Origin: Pelagerythrobacter aerophilus
GTDB taxonomy: Bacteria > Pseudomonadota > Alphaproteobacteria > Sphingomonadales > Sphingomonadaceae
Direction: 5' to 3'
Assembly (NCBI RefSeq): GCF_003581645.1
Contig: NZ_QXFK01000019.1
Span: 248,001 to 312,000, forward strand
DNA length: 64,000 bases
Position 1 is the first letter of the stretch. Every line of letters starts with the position of its first letter. Of the stretch, positions 28,668-35,461 are shown piece by piece. The notes under the pieces were generated by a model, which was given only the letters and a program-made list of their open reading frames with translations, had not been told where the DNA came from and did no database searches. The position numbers and the translations under genes were made by a program.

Positions 28668-29176
28668 TGGGTTATCTCGACGAGCTGCGCGCGTTCGTTT
28701 CGCAGAAAGGGCCTGACGAGGCACTGACAAAACCGACAAAAGGAGGTTCTGTCAGTTTCGTCAGTGCCTCCCCCGCGCGTCTTCGTGAGAATCGAGCGCC
28801 AGCCGAGCAATTGCGGTTTTGGTGGAAAAGCCTCTGCGCAGTCGATCCCTGCGCGCCCCTGCCGGGCTTCGAACGCAATCGCTGGGCCGATCTCTACGAC
28901 TGCTCTATCTGGTGGCTCGATGCCTTCGGGCGGACAGCCGCCCACGACGGATGGGGAACCGGGGATGTCTTTGGGGTGCTTCCCGGCATGCCGGGCCTCG
29001 GCGGGATCATCGACCGCTTCAGCAAGGGCCTGTGTCATCTGCGCGATCGGCCGGGCCTAGTGATGACGGCGAACACGGCGAGCTGGCGGGTGCACGGAGA
29101 GACGAAAACCTTCAACCAAACGGGCAGCCGAGAGATTCAACCGTTTTGGGGTGTGGGCAGCACGACCATACCCTGA
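28667..29176 (+). CDS. Hypothetical protein downstream of the replication pair
   Basis: 169 residues, start overlapping the DUF3987 stop (TGATG). Residues 20-40 (DEALTKPTKGGSVSFVSASP) are encoded by a 53-bp imperfect inverted repeat, so this segment may be shaped by a DNA or RNA function. The rest contains LYDCSIWWLDAFGRTAAHDG, WGTGDVFGVLPGMPGLGGII and TANTASWRVHGETKTFNQTG. I recall similar TKPTK-VSFVS segments in genes following DUF3987 in other proteobacterial islands. Function unknown. Confidence 0.65.
   Translation: MGYLDELRAFVSQKGPDEALTKPTKGGSVSFVSASPARLRENRAPAEQLRFWWKSLCAVDPCAPLPGFERNRWADLYDCSIWWLDAFGRTAAHDGWGTGDVFGVLPGMPGLGGIIDRFSKGLCHLRDRPGLVMTANTASWRVHGETKTFNQTGSREIQPFWGVGSTTIP
28718..28770. 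repeat. Imperfect 21-bp inverted repeat inside a coding region, with a third copy 10.7 kb away
   Basis: Left arm 28718-28738 and right arm 28750-28770 are reverse complements at 19 of 21 positions, separated by 11 bases. A 20-bp exact match to the reverse complement of the left arm is at 39509-39528. The motif core is TGTCGGTTTTGTCAGTGCC. It could be a binding site for an element-encoded protein or a structured mRNA element. Confidence 0.75.
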
Positions 29177-29246
29177 GTGCCCGCAGAGCGATTGCAGACC
29201 AAGCTCAACACCTCCGTCCGATCCTCAGCGACGCGGGCTTGCGATG

Positions 29247-29555
29247 CTACGGGATAGCTCGCGCAATCCAGCTTAAGCCTTGGAGTACCACCACTGTCGA
29301 TGCGATGTGCCCCCAGACCTTCCCTCGATAGCGCTTGGAATAAGCATCCGCGCTCCGCCAGACACCGACTGCCGCCCAGAGCCAAATGGCGAAGGCTAAA
29401 AAGAAAACGAGCAACGCTACGATAGGCCACGGCTCGCTCAGCAAGAAGACAATGGCAGACAGTACGTTGGTGCCCGCCAAGTTCACCCAAAACGACCGGA
29501 ATAGAGGCATTTCGCCTCGCCAGTGCTTCACGAAATATTCGCCACCCTCCGCCAT
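29247..29555 (-). CDS. Small membrane protein, unknown function
   Basis: 102 residues with two transmembrane segments around residues 28-60 (LSAIVFLLSEPWPIVALLVF, then FLAFAIWLWAAVGVW) and a weaker third at the C-terminus (VVVLQGLSWIARAI). The ATG overlaps the stop of the upstream gene by one base (TGATG). Last gene of a minus-strand block reading away from the XRE regulator. Confidence 0.65.
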   Translation of the reverse strand: MAEGGEYFVKHWRGEMPLFRSFWVNLAGTNVLSAIVFLLSEPWPIVALLVFFLAFAIWLWAAVGVWRSADAYSKRYRGKVWGHIASTVVVLQGLSWIARAIP

Positions 29556-29863
29556 CAGGTAAACACGTCAGCGTCCGTGTCCTCCACATAAGCCCGCTCA
29601 AGGCGACGGCGATAGAGCAGGTAATAGAGGAAGCACCCTGGGACATAGTAGAGAGCTGCTGGCCAGTAGAGGTCCACGCCCCTGCCAAATCCCCATGCGG
29701 CCAGAGTCCCCGTCAGCAACCACGCCACGCCAATCGTCAACGCGGCCCTCGTGGCAGGGGGTTTGTCACGGAACGCGAAGCGCTCGACGATCCACCCGAA
29801 AAGCGCAGCCCCGACCATGCCGCCCAAAAGGCAGCCAATACTGAAACCTATCAAACCAGCCAT
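29555..29863 (-). CDS. Small membrane protein, unknown function
   Basis: 102 residues from ATG at 29861-29863 with GGGGAGGGG upstream. Three hydrophobic segments are visible: GLIGFSIGCLLGGMVGAALF, ALTIGVAWLLTGTLAAW, and LYWPAALYYVPGCFLYYLLY, with an acidic C-terminal tail (YVEDTDADVFT). A longer in-frame opening upstream reads through hairpins and is not coding-like. Paired by overlap with the downstream membrane gene. Confidence 0.65.
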   Translation of the reverse strand: MAGLIGFSIGCLLGGMVGAALFGWIVERFAFRDKPPATRAALTIGVAWLLTGTLAAWGFGRGVDLYWPAALYYVPGCFLYYLLYRRRLERAYVEDTDADVFT

Positions 29864-29928
29864 ATTACCCCTCCCCCTCACGGCAGAATGACGCGAGAAG
29901 CGGCTGGCCGTCAAGAACGCATAAAGAA

Positions 29929-29981
29929 CCCCGCCGAAGCGGGGTCGAGGAAGCCAGCCAAGGGGTCGGGGGCGGCTGGCT
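29929..29981 (-). terminator. Two consecutive hairpins between the 30088 and 29555 genes
   Basis: CCCCGC-CGAA-GCGGGG (29929-29944) and AGCCAGCC-N14-GGCTGGCT (29952-29981) are perfect stems. Reading the minus strand, the first one met is AGCCAGCC/GGCTGGCT, followed by the tetraloop hairpin and then GTTCTTTATGCG, a short U-containing stretch. They probably terminate or attenuate transcription coming from the 30088-31402 genes. Confidence 0.6.
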
Positions 29982-30087
29982 GACGTGCTCTGATGGCATT
30001 TGGGTATGGGGGTGCAGCACGGCGATCCCCCTTTGCTCGCCGTTGACGGATGAAACCGGCCAAATTCATGGTGGTTCCCGTTATCTA

Positions 30088-30657
30088 TTAGAGCACCATC
30101 GCCGCCGAGATCGCATCCATCAACGTCGAGATCGGTACTGGCACGCTCGTTGAGCGATACCCCGGATTGAATGCCTGACGCTGGCCGTACTGCTCGATCC
30201 AATGCCGCCCATTTATGCGCCAGGCGCGCTGTAGCGGCGCAACCGGCAATAAATAACACCGGCGGCTGGGAGCAAAGGCGTAGGCAATGAAGTCGCACGC
30301 CAGCGGCTTCTGTATCCAGCCGGCCTTGCGTCGTTCCTCATCGCTCCACCGTTCCAACAGGATATCGGGCCAGTCGTTGGTGCGGACCTTCTCGTCGACG
30401 GTGAACACACGACCACAGGCGAGCGTCAGGATGCGATCGATGCCGCCGCGTTGCGCCCATCCATCATCGCGAACTGAAACCGCGCTGACGAGCGTCGGGA
30501 AGGCGCGGCGGTAGATATCCATCCACCACGGCGCTTCAGAGTACTGATTGGAAAGCGCGAGGCTAGCATGGAAGTCGTGCGTTCGCGGCTCCACAGGGAA
30601 ACGCCCCGGCGGAGGGGCCGGGGCGCAATCTGGGGGTAGTGACTCCTGAAAGGCCAA
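30088..30657 (-). CDS. Possible PD-(D/E)XK-type nuclease, element protein
   Basis: 189 residues from a TTG start two bases after the previous stop; a later start is possible. The centre reads GGIDRILTLACGRVFTVDEK, giving an Asp, a strand, and a Glu-x-Lys spaced as in PD-(D/E)XK nucleases, followed by the conserved-looking NDWPDILLERWSDEERRKAG and DFIAYAFAPSRRCYLLPVAP. In that fold an extra strand after E-x-K is expected, which fits. No signal or membrane segment. The nuclease call rests on motif reading only. Confidence 0.5.
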   Translation of the reverse strand: MAFQESLPPDCAPAPPPGRFPVEPRTHDFHASLALSNQYSEAPWWMDIYRRAFPTLVSAVSVRDDGWAQRGGIDRILTLACGRVFTVDEKVRTNDWPDILLERWSDEERRKAGWIQKPLACDFIAYAFAPSRRCYLLPVAPLQRAWRINGRHWIEQYGQRQAFNPGYRSTSVPVPISTLMDAISAAMVL

Positions 30658-30659
30658 TG

Positions 30660-31112
30660 TCAGCTTCGGCTAGTTCGCGCTAACTTAGCGCTCGCCGGGA
30701 AAAGGTGATCGTCTTGCTCGCATCCAGCGCGCAACCTTGCATACCATTCGTCACGATGGGGCCGAAGCCAGAGGCTCCCGATCGTATTGCGCTTCATCTG
30801 CGCCTGCTGGCGAGTCTGGGCAGGCAATGCGGCGATGTGCTGCATCAGCGCACGGTACCGTTCCCACTCGCGATTATTGGCGTGCACCCGATCCTGCACA
30901 TCTGAAGGCGCCTCCCACCAGGCACTGATGCCGTCCCGATGTTTTTCAAATCGGAGTCTCGCCGTTTCGGCGTCGTGCTCTGCCTTCAGCATCTGCGCAT
31001 AAAGGCAGCAATGCTGGATGTCGTGCGCCCATTCGGGTGCGTCGCTCTCCTGCCGTTGCCGCTCGTGGCGGCGCCGGCGGGCTTCGGCAAGGTCAACTAC
31101 CGCCCCCATCAT
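30660..31112 (-). CDS. Hypothetical element protein, basic and helical
   Basis: 150 residues, beginning MMGAVVDLAEARRRRHERQR and overlapping the upstream gene by four bases. Mostly helical with many charged residues (YAQMLKAEHDAETARLRFEK, then WERYRALMQHIAALPAQTRQ). The C-terminal part has GSLWLRPHRDEWYARLRAGC. No domain recognised. Confidence 0.6.
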   Translation of the reverse strand: MMGAVVDLAEARRRRHERQRQESDAPEWAHDIQHCCLYAQMLKAEHDAETARLRFEKHRDGISAWWEAPSDVQDRVHANNREWERYRALMQHIAALPAQTRQQAQMKRNTIGSLWLRPHRDEWYARLRAGCEQDDHLFPASAKLARTSRS

Positions 31113-31402
31113 TGCTCCTCCTCGGCGACCGGCTTGATTGCCCTCGACAGAATTTCAATACGTTCCGCCTTTGCGATCGCGTCCTCGGCCTCACGTTCGA
31201 TCATGGAGGCGAAATCTACGATCAAGCTGAGTGCCCTTCGCCGAAGTTCCGGACTTTCCTCTCCGAGCGCTTCATCCGCAGCCGTATCGATCGCGCGGGC
31301 TAGGCTTCGAGCGCGAGTGCAGAGGATCTGCACGTCAGTGGAGTGTCTGTAGATTTCTGGCGCGGCTTTCCCCGCCACGGGTGTGGTGATAGGTGCATTC
31401 AT
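31109..31402 (-). CDS. Hypothetical helical element protein
   Basis: 97 residues from ATG at 31400-31402 (MNAPITTPVAGKAAPEIYRH). The rest forms amphipathic helices: VQILCTRARSLARAIDTAAD, then LRRRALSLIVDFASMIEREA. First gene of the minus-strand block, divergent from the XRE regulator across a 155-bp region with repeated TTGCTATCAC boxes, so likely repressed by it. Function unknown. Confidence 0.65.
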   Translation of the reverse strand: MNAPITTPVAGKAAPEIYRHSTDVQILCTRARSLARAIDTAADEALGEESPELRRRALSLIVDFASMIEREAEDAIAKAERIEILSRAIKPVAEEEQ

Positions 31403-31493
31403 AGTCGTATCCCTTCGTGAACAAGGGTTTCGATCAGACCGGGCTTTTGGGGTGGCCGCCCCATTGCTCGGTCGCCTTGGCTTATGCCTTGGC

Positions 31494-31557
31494 GATAGCA
31501 TTGCTATCACCTGTTCGATAGTTGCGTCAATCCCTCTCGTGCGGTATTTGCTATCAC
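31494..31557. promoter_or_regulatory. Operator region of the XRE regulator
   Basis: GATAGC-ATT-GCTATC at 31494-31508 is a perfect inverted repeat. TTGCTATCAC occurs exactly at 31501-31510 and again at 31548-31557, abutting the regulator's ATG, and a further GATAG half-site is at 31517-31521. The arrangement between divergent genes is that of a phage-type repressor switch. Confidence 0.65.
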
Positions 31558-31776
31558 ATGGATGCGAAGCAGTGCCGTATGGCGAGAAGCGGGCTCAACA
31601 TCTCGGGTCGTGAACTCGCGGATTTGTCGGGTGTGGGATACGCCACGATCGCGCGCTTTGAAGCGGGGTCGAACATCACCGATGAGAACAGATTGAAACT
31701 TGCGAAAGCCTTGGAAGAGGCGGGAGCGAACTTCTCTCGCCGCTCAGGCCGAGCGAGTGTCAGCGTTCCCGAATAG
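31558..31776 (+). CDS. XRE-family (Cro/CI-type) transcriptional regulator
   Basis: 72 residues. Helix-turn-helix region: LNISGRELADLSGVGYATIA, then RFEAGSNITDENRLKLAKAL, a classic small XRE domain filling the protein. The ATG immediately follows a TTGCTATCAC operator half-site and has no Shine-Dalgarno, so it may be translated from a leaderless or autorepressed mRNA. It probably controls the divergent minus-strand block and itself. Confidence 0.85.
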   Translation: MDAKQCRMARSGLNISGRELADLSGVGYATIARFEAGSNITDENRLKLAKALEEAGANFSRRSGRASVSVPE

Positions 31777-31907
31777 CCTGAGACCAGCCTGGCTTCTCTC
31801 CGCCCTCCGCTTGCAGCAAAATAAATTTGACTGGAACTCTGCTCGATTTCTTTGCATCCTCCCGGCGAGGAGCGCTTGGGGAAGCGCTCCCTCAAATGGG
31901 GGGAAGT

Positions 31908-32570
31908 ATGAAATTCACGCTTTTGGCGGCGTCTGCCGCATTCGTTGCCGTGCCGCTTGCTGCGCAGGACACTCAATCGCCGCTGCCGGTTCAAGCCGTT
32001 CCTCTCGCTCCGCAGCCTGCGACCCGATTGCCGGCCGGCACCGAGATCGCGCTCAAGATGGCCCAGGAAGTCACCACGAAAGGGCGTGGCTGGGAAGAGG
32101 GCGATCAATTCAATCTCAACGTCGCCTCGCCTGTCATGCTTGGCGACTTCGTGGTCATCCCAGAAGGCACCAAGGCCGTCGGACGGATAACCTGGCTGAC
32201 CAGCCGGGGCGCTTTCGGCAAGTCGGGGAAGATGGACATTGAGCTCGAATATCTCGAACTCGCCGGTCGTCGTATCAACATCGACGGGACATACCGGCAA
32301 GAAGGGAACGGTGCCACTCTCGCCACTGTGGGCGGCGTTATTGCGGCGGGGATTTTTGCGGGGTTCATTACCGGGCGCAGCGGTGTGATCCCACAGGGAC
32401 GGGAACTCATGGCGACGTTGGAGTCCGATCTACCCGTTGCACTACCGGAGGGCGCCACCCTCGCACCTGTGCCGGTTCAGGCCGTAGCGGTGACTCCCGT
32501 AATAGCTAGCGAACCCGTGGTAACCCAAGCATCAACGTCTGTCGTTGATCCTACTGCCGGTGAAAACTAA
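31908..32570 (+). CDS. Secreted protein of unknown function
   Basis: 220 residues with a signal peptide (MKFTLLAASAAFVAVPLAAQ). The mature part is strand-rich: RLPAGTEIALKMAQEVTTKG, FVVIPEGTKAVGRITWLTSR, then GKMDIELEYLELAGRRINID, and a glycine-rich hydrophobic segment (VGGVIAAGIFAGFITG). The IPEGTKAVGRI segment recalls the periplasmic beta-domain of VirB10-like proteins, but no full domain match can be claimed. ATG has GGGGGAAG upstream. An earlier in-frame start would bury the signal peptide. Confidence 0.65.
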   Translation: MKFTLLAASAAFVAVPLAAQDTQSPLPVQAVPLAPQPATRLPAGTEIALKMAQEVTTKGRGWEEGDQFNLNVASPVMLGDFVVIPEGTKAVGRITWLTSRGAFGKSGKMDIELEYLELAGRRINIDGTYRQEGNGATLATVGGVIAAGIFAGFITGRSGVIPQGRELMATLESDLPVALPEGATLAPVPVQAVAVTPVIASEPVVTQASTSVVDPTAGEN

Positions 32571-32579
32571 CGGGATTGG

Positions 32580-32930
32580 ATGATTCTAGCCGCGATCGCC
32601 CTAACCCTCTGCGCTCCGGGTCCTCGCGACAACTGCGTGGTCGATGGCGACACCTTCTGGCTTGCCGGCGAGAAGGTGCGCATCGCCGATATCGATGCGC
32701 CTGAGCTCAGCGGCGAATGTCCGAGCGAAAAGGCCCGCGCGCGCCAGGCACGGGATCGACTGCTCGCGATCCTCAACGCCGCGCCGTTCGAGATCCATCG
32801 GCAGGGAGAGGACCGCTACGGCCGCACGCTCGCGATCGTCGTGAACGCACGCGGTTCGGTCGGCGACCAGCTCGTCGCGGAAGGACTCGCTCGAACGTGG
32901 AGCGGGCGCAGAGAAGTCTGGTGCGAATGA
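32580..32930 (+). CDS. Thermonuclease-family (SNase-like) protein
   Basis: 116 residues. A hydrophobic N-terminus (MILAAIALTLCAPGP) is followed by the SNase core: CVVDGDTFWLAGEKVRIADI, then DAPEL with the calcium-ligand Asp pair and catalytic Arg, and the second motif GEDRYGRTLAIVVNARG with Glu and Arg. It is shorter than typical nucleases (about 150). It probably acts outside the cytoplasm, degrading DNA or RNA. Its stop overlaps the next small gene. Confidence 0.85.
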   Translation: MILAAIALTLCAPGPRDNCVVDGDTFWLAGEKVRIADIDAPELSGECPSEKARARQARDRLLAILNAAPFEIHRQGEDRYGRTLAIVVNARGSVGDQLVAEGLARTWSGRREVWCE

Positions 32931-33049
32931 AACCCTGGGGCGACGAAGAGCGGCCGAGCATCCTTCACCGCATCGAACAAGGCGTGTTCGGCGCGCTGGT
33001 GGCGGTTTCCTTCGCCGTCGTGCTCGTATCGCTGTTCCGCATAGCCTGA
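32927..33049 (+). CDS. Tiny membrane protein
   Basis: 40 residues, ATG overlapping the nuclease stop (ATGA). Polar N-terminus MKPWGDEERPSILHRIEQGV, then one hydrophobic helix (FGALVAVSFAVVLVSLF). Translation is supported mainly by the overlap; function unknown. Confidence 0.5.
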   Translation: MKPWGDEERPSILHRIEQGVFGALVAVSFAVVLVSLFRIA

Positions 33050-33105
33050 TCATCTGCCAATTGACCGGCCGGCGAGAGCAGGGGCTGGAGCTGAAGGACT
33101 GCCCG

Positions 33106-33366
33106 TCAGGACTTCCGGAGTAAGTCCGGCAGCTTAGCGATGTTGCGGACGATCATCAGCGCTTCGCGCCGAGTCAGCCGCCTCTCATAATCGGGCCCGA
33201 TGGGAAGATCGCGATCTACGAAATACGTGTGCGCGAATCTTTTCCCGTTTGCGTCCTCGATCCAGTAGCATTCCTCGCTGCTACGCACCGTCCACGGCAG
33301 CGGGAAGCGCCGTGGAGGCGCACCTGTCTTTCGCTGCAATCGCTCTTGCTTCGGGGGCGGCCACAT
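33106..33366 (-). CDS. Small conserved-type hypothetical protein
   Basis: 86 residues. The core (PLPWTVRSSEECYWIEDANG, FAHTYFVDRD, then LTRREALMIVRNIAKLPDLL) resembles a short protein found widely in alphaproteobacteria that ends in an IAKLPELL-type helix. Function unknown. It is convergent to the preceding plus-strand genes. Confidence 0.65.
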   Translation of the reverse strand: MWPPPKQERLQRKTGAPPRRFPLPWTVRSSEECYWIEDANGKRFAHTYFVDRDLPIGPDYERRLTRREALMIVRNIAKLPDLLRKS

Positions 33367-33409
33367 GCCTCACTGGAACACCGGCCGTCCGATTCGACGC
33401 AAGCGGTTT

Positions 33410-33424
33410 GTTCTATATTCGTTC
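33410..33424 (+). promoter_or_regulatory. LexA-type box upstream of the SRAP gene
   Basis: GTTCTATATTCGTTC fits GTTC-N7-GTTC exactly and lies 18 bases before the SRAP start codon, overlapping any possible -10 region. SRAP proteins are named for co-occurrence with SOS genes, so the site makes biological sense. Confidence 0.75.
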
Positions 33425-33442
33425 CGATAGGGGAGGCCCGCC

Positions 33443-34042
33443 ATCTGCAACTTGTACCGCATGACGAAGGCGAACGACGAGATCGCCCGCCTTTTCCGTG
33501 TCGAGAACACAATCGGCAACGCGGCCGAGGAGGTCTACCCCGGCTATCCCGGCCTGGTCGTGGCCGAAGGCGCGCTGCGGACGATGGTCTGGGGCTTCCC
33601 GCTGGCGCAGAAGAGCGCGAGGACCGGACTGCCGCTCAAGCCCCGCCCGGTGAACAACGCGCGCACTGACAATCTCGACAGCTTCATGTGGCGCTACAGC
33701 TTTCAGGAACGGCGCTGCCTCATCCCGCTCACGGCGTGGGCGGAAGCCGAGGGGCCCAAGGGCGCCATGACCCGCACCTGGCTAAGCCTGCCCGATCAGC
33801 CGATCTTCGCCTGCGCGGGGATCTGGCGCGGCAGCGACGAGTGGGGCGACTGCTATTCGATGGTCATGACCGATGCGGGCGGCGCTGCGGCTGAAGTGCA
33901 CGACCGCATGCCGGTGATCCTGCGTCCGGATGATTACGAGCGGTGGCAGTCAGCGCCGGCAGAGGACGCAAGGGCGCTCTGTGTACCCTATGCCGGTGCG
34001 GTTGCGATCGAGCGAACAGTGGACTCTTGGAGGCGCGCGTAG
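33443..34042 (+). CDS. SRAP-family protein (YedK/HMCES type), probable ATC start codon
   Basis: 199 residues if read from ATC at 33443, giving MCNLYRMTKANDEI. SRAP proteins need Cys2, which forms a thiazolidine link to abasic sites in single-stranded DNA. Other active-site candidates are present: Asn72 and Arg74 (PVNNARTDN), Glu101 (LTAWAEAEG) and His153 (AEVHDRMPVIL). GGGGAGG lies six bases before the ATC, ideal for initiation there. No ATG or GTG supplies Cys2: the first conventional start is TTG at 33452, which would remove it. Either ATC is used, or the gene is inactivated by ATG to ATC. A LexA-type box sits just upstream. Confidence 0.85.
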   Translation: MCNLYRMTKANDEIARLFRVENTIGNAAEEVYPGYPGLVVAEGALRTMVWGFPLAQKSARTGLPLKPRPVNNARTDNLDSFMWRYSFQERRCLIPLTAWAEAEGPKGAMTRTWLSLPDQPIFACAGIWRGSDEWGDCYSMVMTDAGGAAAEVHDRMPVILRPDDYERWQSAPAEDARALCVPYAGAVAIERTVDSWRRA

Positions 34043-34058
34043 CCGCGCCGTCCTCACA

Positions 34059-34223
34059 CTATCCGTCGTCCAAGCGCCAGCGCCTGCCCTCGGCATCCTT
34101 GATTCTGACAATCGCACGGCCACAGCGTTTGCAATGACCGCGGAGCAGCCCGTTCGGGCCAGCTTTGACCCGGCGCCTATGGGGTCGGTGGCCGCGGAGA
34201 AGGCAGGAAAGCCATTCGAGCAT
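34059..34223 (-). CDS. Small CxxC protein (DUF1660-like)
   Basis: 54 residues from ATG at 34221-34223: MLEWLSCLLRGHRPHRRRVK, then GLLRGHCKRCGRAIVRIKDA. The Cys...His and Cys-x2-Cys pattern suggests one small zinc-binding unit, like short prophage proteins of the DUF1660 kind. Convergent with the SRAP gene, 16 bp apart. Confidence 0.55.
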   Translation of the reverse strand: MLEWLSCLLRGHRPHRRRVKAGPNGLLRGHCKRCGRAIVRIKDAEGRRWRLDDG

Positions 34224-34430
34224 GATCGCGATCTCCAATGATGCGACACATGCGCCAACGGGTCGAAAATGCAATTACCCTAAAATGTTTCGGGTTCTCG
34301 GGGATACGTTAGCGCCTAACGCCTACTCAGTTTTCACCGCCGCCCGTGCCTCCGCGTCATGCTTGCCGATCGCATTGACCTTCGCCGCCCTAACGCGCGT
34401 CGCATTCGGAACGTCTTTGCAGCCCCTCCG

Positions 34431-34805
34431 TCAATCCTCTGACGTTCCCAAATCCCTGTAGGCGTCAAACGTAGCCCGCGTCAGCCGAAACGTAAGCGCG
34501 ACAACATCCGCCTGCTCGAACACCGCGAACAGTTGATCGGCTTTGAACAGGCTGTCCCGACGCGGGGTCTCAAAATCAGGCGTCCTGCTCTCTCCGCGTC
34601 GCATGGCACCCAGGGCCTCGACGCGACCCTCTTCGCTGTCCAACTCGGTAAACTCGCCGATCAATCGTTGCTCATACCAGTCTGCACCAACGGTCTCGCC
34701 CTTGATGCAGACTGCGCCGAACTCTCCAGCATGTGCGTCCGTGACTTTCGCGTAGACCGTGCCGGCAGGCAGCAAGAGAAATGTCTGTCGATCGACGATG
34801 TTCAC
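34431..34805 (-). CDS. Hypothetical element protein
   Basis: 124 residues. It starts MNIVDRQTFLLLPAGTVYAK and is probably a small beta-rich domain (GEFGAVCIKGETVGADWYEQ) followed by a helical C-terminus (FAVFEQADVVALTFRLTRAT). No family recognised. The 207 bases between it and the 34059-34223 gene contain no other feature I can see. Confidence 0.65.
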   Translation of the reverse strand: MNIVDRQTFLLLPAGTVYAKVTDAHAGEFGAVCIKGETVGADWYEQRLIGEFTELDSEEGRVEALGAMRRGESRTPDFETPRRDSLFKADQLFAVFEQADVVALTFRLTRATFDAYRDLGTSED

Positions 34806-34890
34806 AGTCCCGCTCCCGAATCCTCTTCCTCAAGTTGGTAACGCGCGGCCATCTCTGAGGGATATCGAGGTCGCTCCTTCTCCGGAGCGG

Positions 34891-35199
34891 CTACCTGCTC
34901 GTACGGAGCAAGCCGCCTATCTGTCGCCCAATCACGGGCTGACCCAGCCCCCAAGGTCCCACAGTAGCAAACGCAAGAACTCCAGCGAACACTCCTGCCG
35001 TTTCACTCAGCAAGATCTCACCAAGTAGCATCGCCACTGCTCCCGCGACCGCGCCAGGCAGCAACCCGATTGCAACCAACGCAGCGACCGCCGCACCGCG
35101 CTTCCACTGCTCGAAGGGGCGATTGACCATCTTCTGGCTGCCGATCCGTCCTGAGGTTTGCATGGCAGCAGTATGTCCCAGGGCCGCACCCGCGTCCAT
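34891..35199 (-). CDS. Small membrane protein, uncertain start
   Basis: 102 residues from ATG at 35197-35199; an ATG at 35161-35163 would give 90. Two hydrophobic stretches: GAAVAALVAIGLLPGAVAGA, then ETAGVFAGVLAFATVGPWGL. A basic N-terminus suggests the cytoplasmic side. No strong ribosome-binding site at either start. Function unknown. Confidence 0.5.
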   Translation of the reverse strand: MDAGAALGHTAAMQTSGRIGSQKMVNRPFEQWKRGAAVAALVAIGLLPGAVAGAVAMLLGEILLSETAGVFAGVLAFATVGPWGLGQPVIGRQIGGLLRTSR

Positions 35200-35259
35200 A
35201 TCCCGCGTGGGCCAAGAGAACAAAAAGCGCCTAAACCGGGTGATATCCGCGAACATACA

Positions 35260-35288
35260 TTGACTTTTGAGAGGGGATGTGCTACGGA
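35260..35288 (+). promoter_or_regulatory. Candidate promoter of the ejection-cassette operon
   Basis: TTGACT at 35260-35265 and TACGGA at 35283-35288, spaced 17 bases, lie about 40 bases before the ribbon-helix-helix gene. The -35 is good and the -10 poor, so it may need activation. Confidence 0.35.
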
Positions 35289-35326
35289 CGCACCACACAT
35301 CGTCGGGATGACAGAGGTGTAAAGCG

Positions 35327-35461
35327 ATGCAGGACGTTCATGTAAGTTTTCGGGCCAACTCCGCTGTAGTGGCGGAGTTGGCCCGGCGCGCCGAGAGGGC
35401 GGGCTGCTCTGTTTCGGAATATCTCCGCTCCGTGGTCCGCGAGAAGGTCGGGCTCCAGTGA
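35327..35461 (+). CDS. Ribbon-helix-helix (Arc/CopG-like) DNA-binding protein
   Basis: 44 residues, too short for many gene finders. Sequence MQDVHVSFRANSAVVAELAR, then RAERAGCSVSEYLRSVVREK, gives a strand followed by two helices, the standard ribbon-helix-helix layout. GAGGTG lies upstream of the ATG, and its stop overlaps the GTG of the next gene (GTGA), so it heads the ejection-cassette operon and may regulate it. It could also be an antitoxin, but no toxin-like partner follows. Confidence 0.75.
   Translation: MQDVHVSFRANSAVVAELARRAERAGCSVSEYLRSVVREKVGLQ

Noticed and set aside
33452-33454. TTG as the start codon of the SRAP gene
   Set aside because: It would remove Cys2 and leave no spaced ribosome-binding site; ATC at 33443 fits both better.
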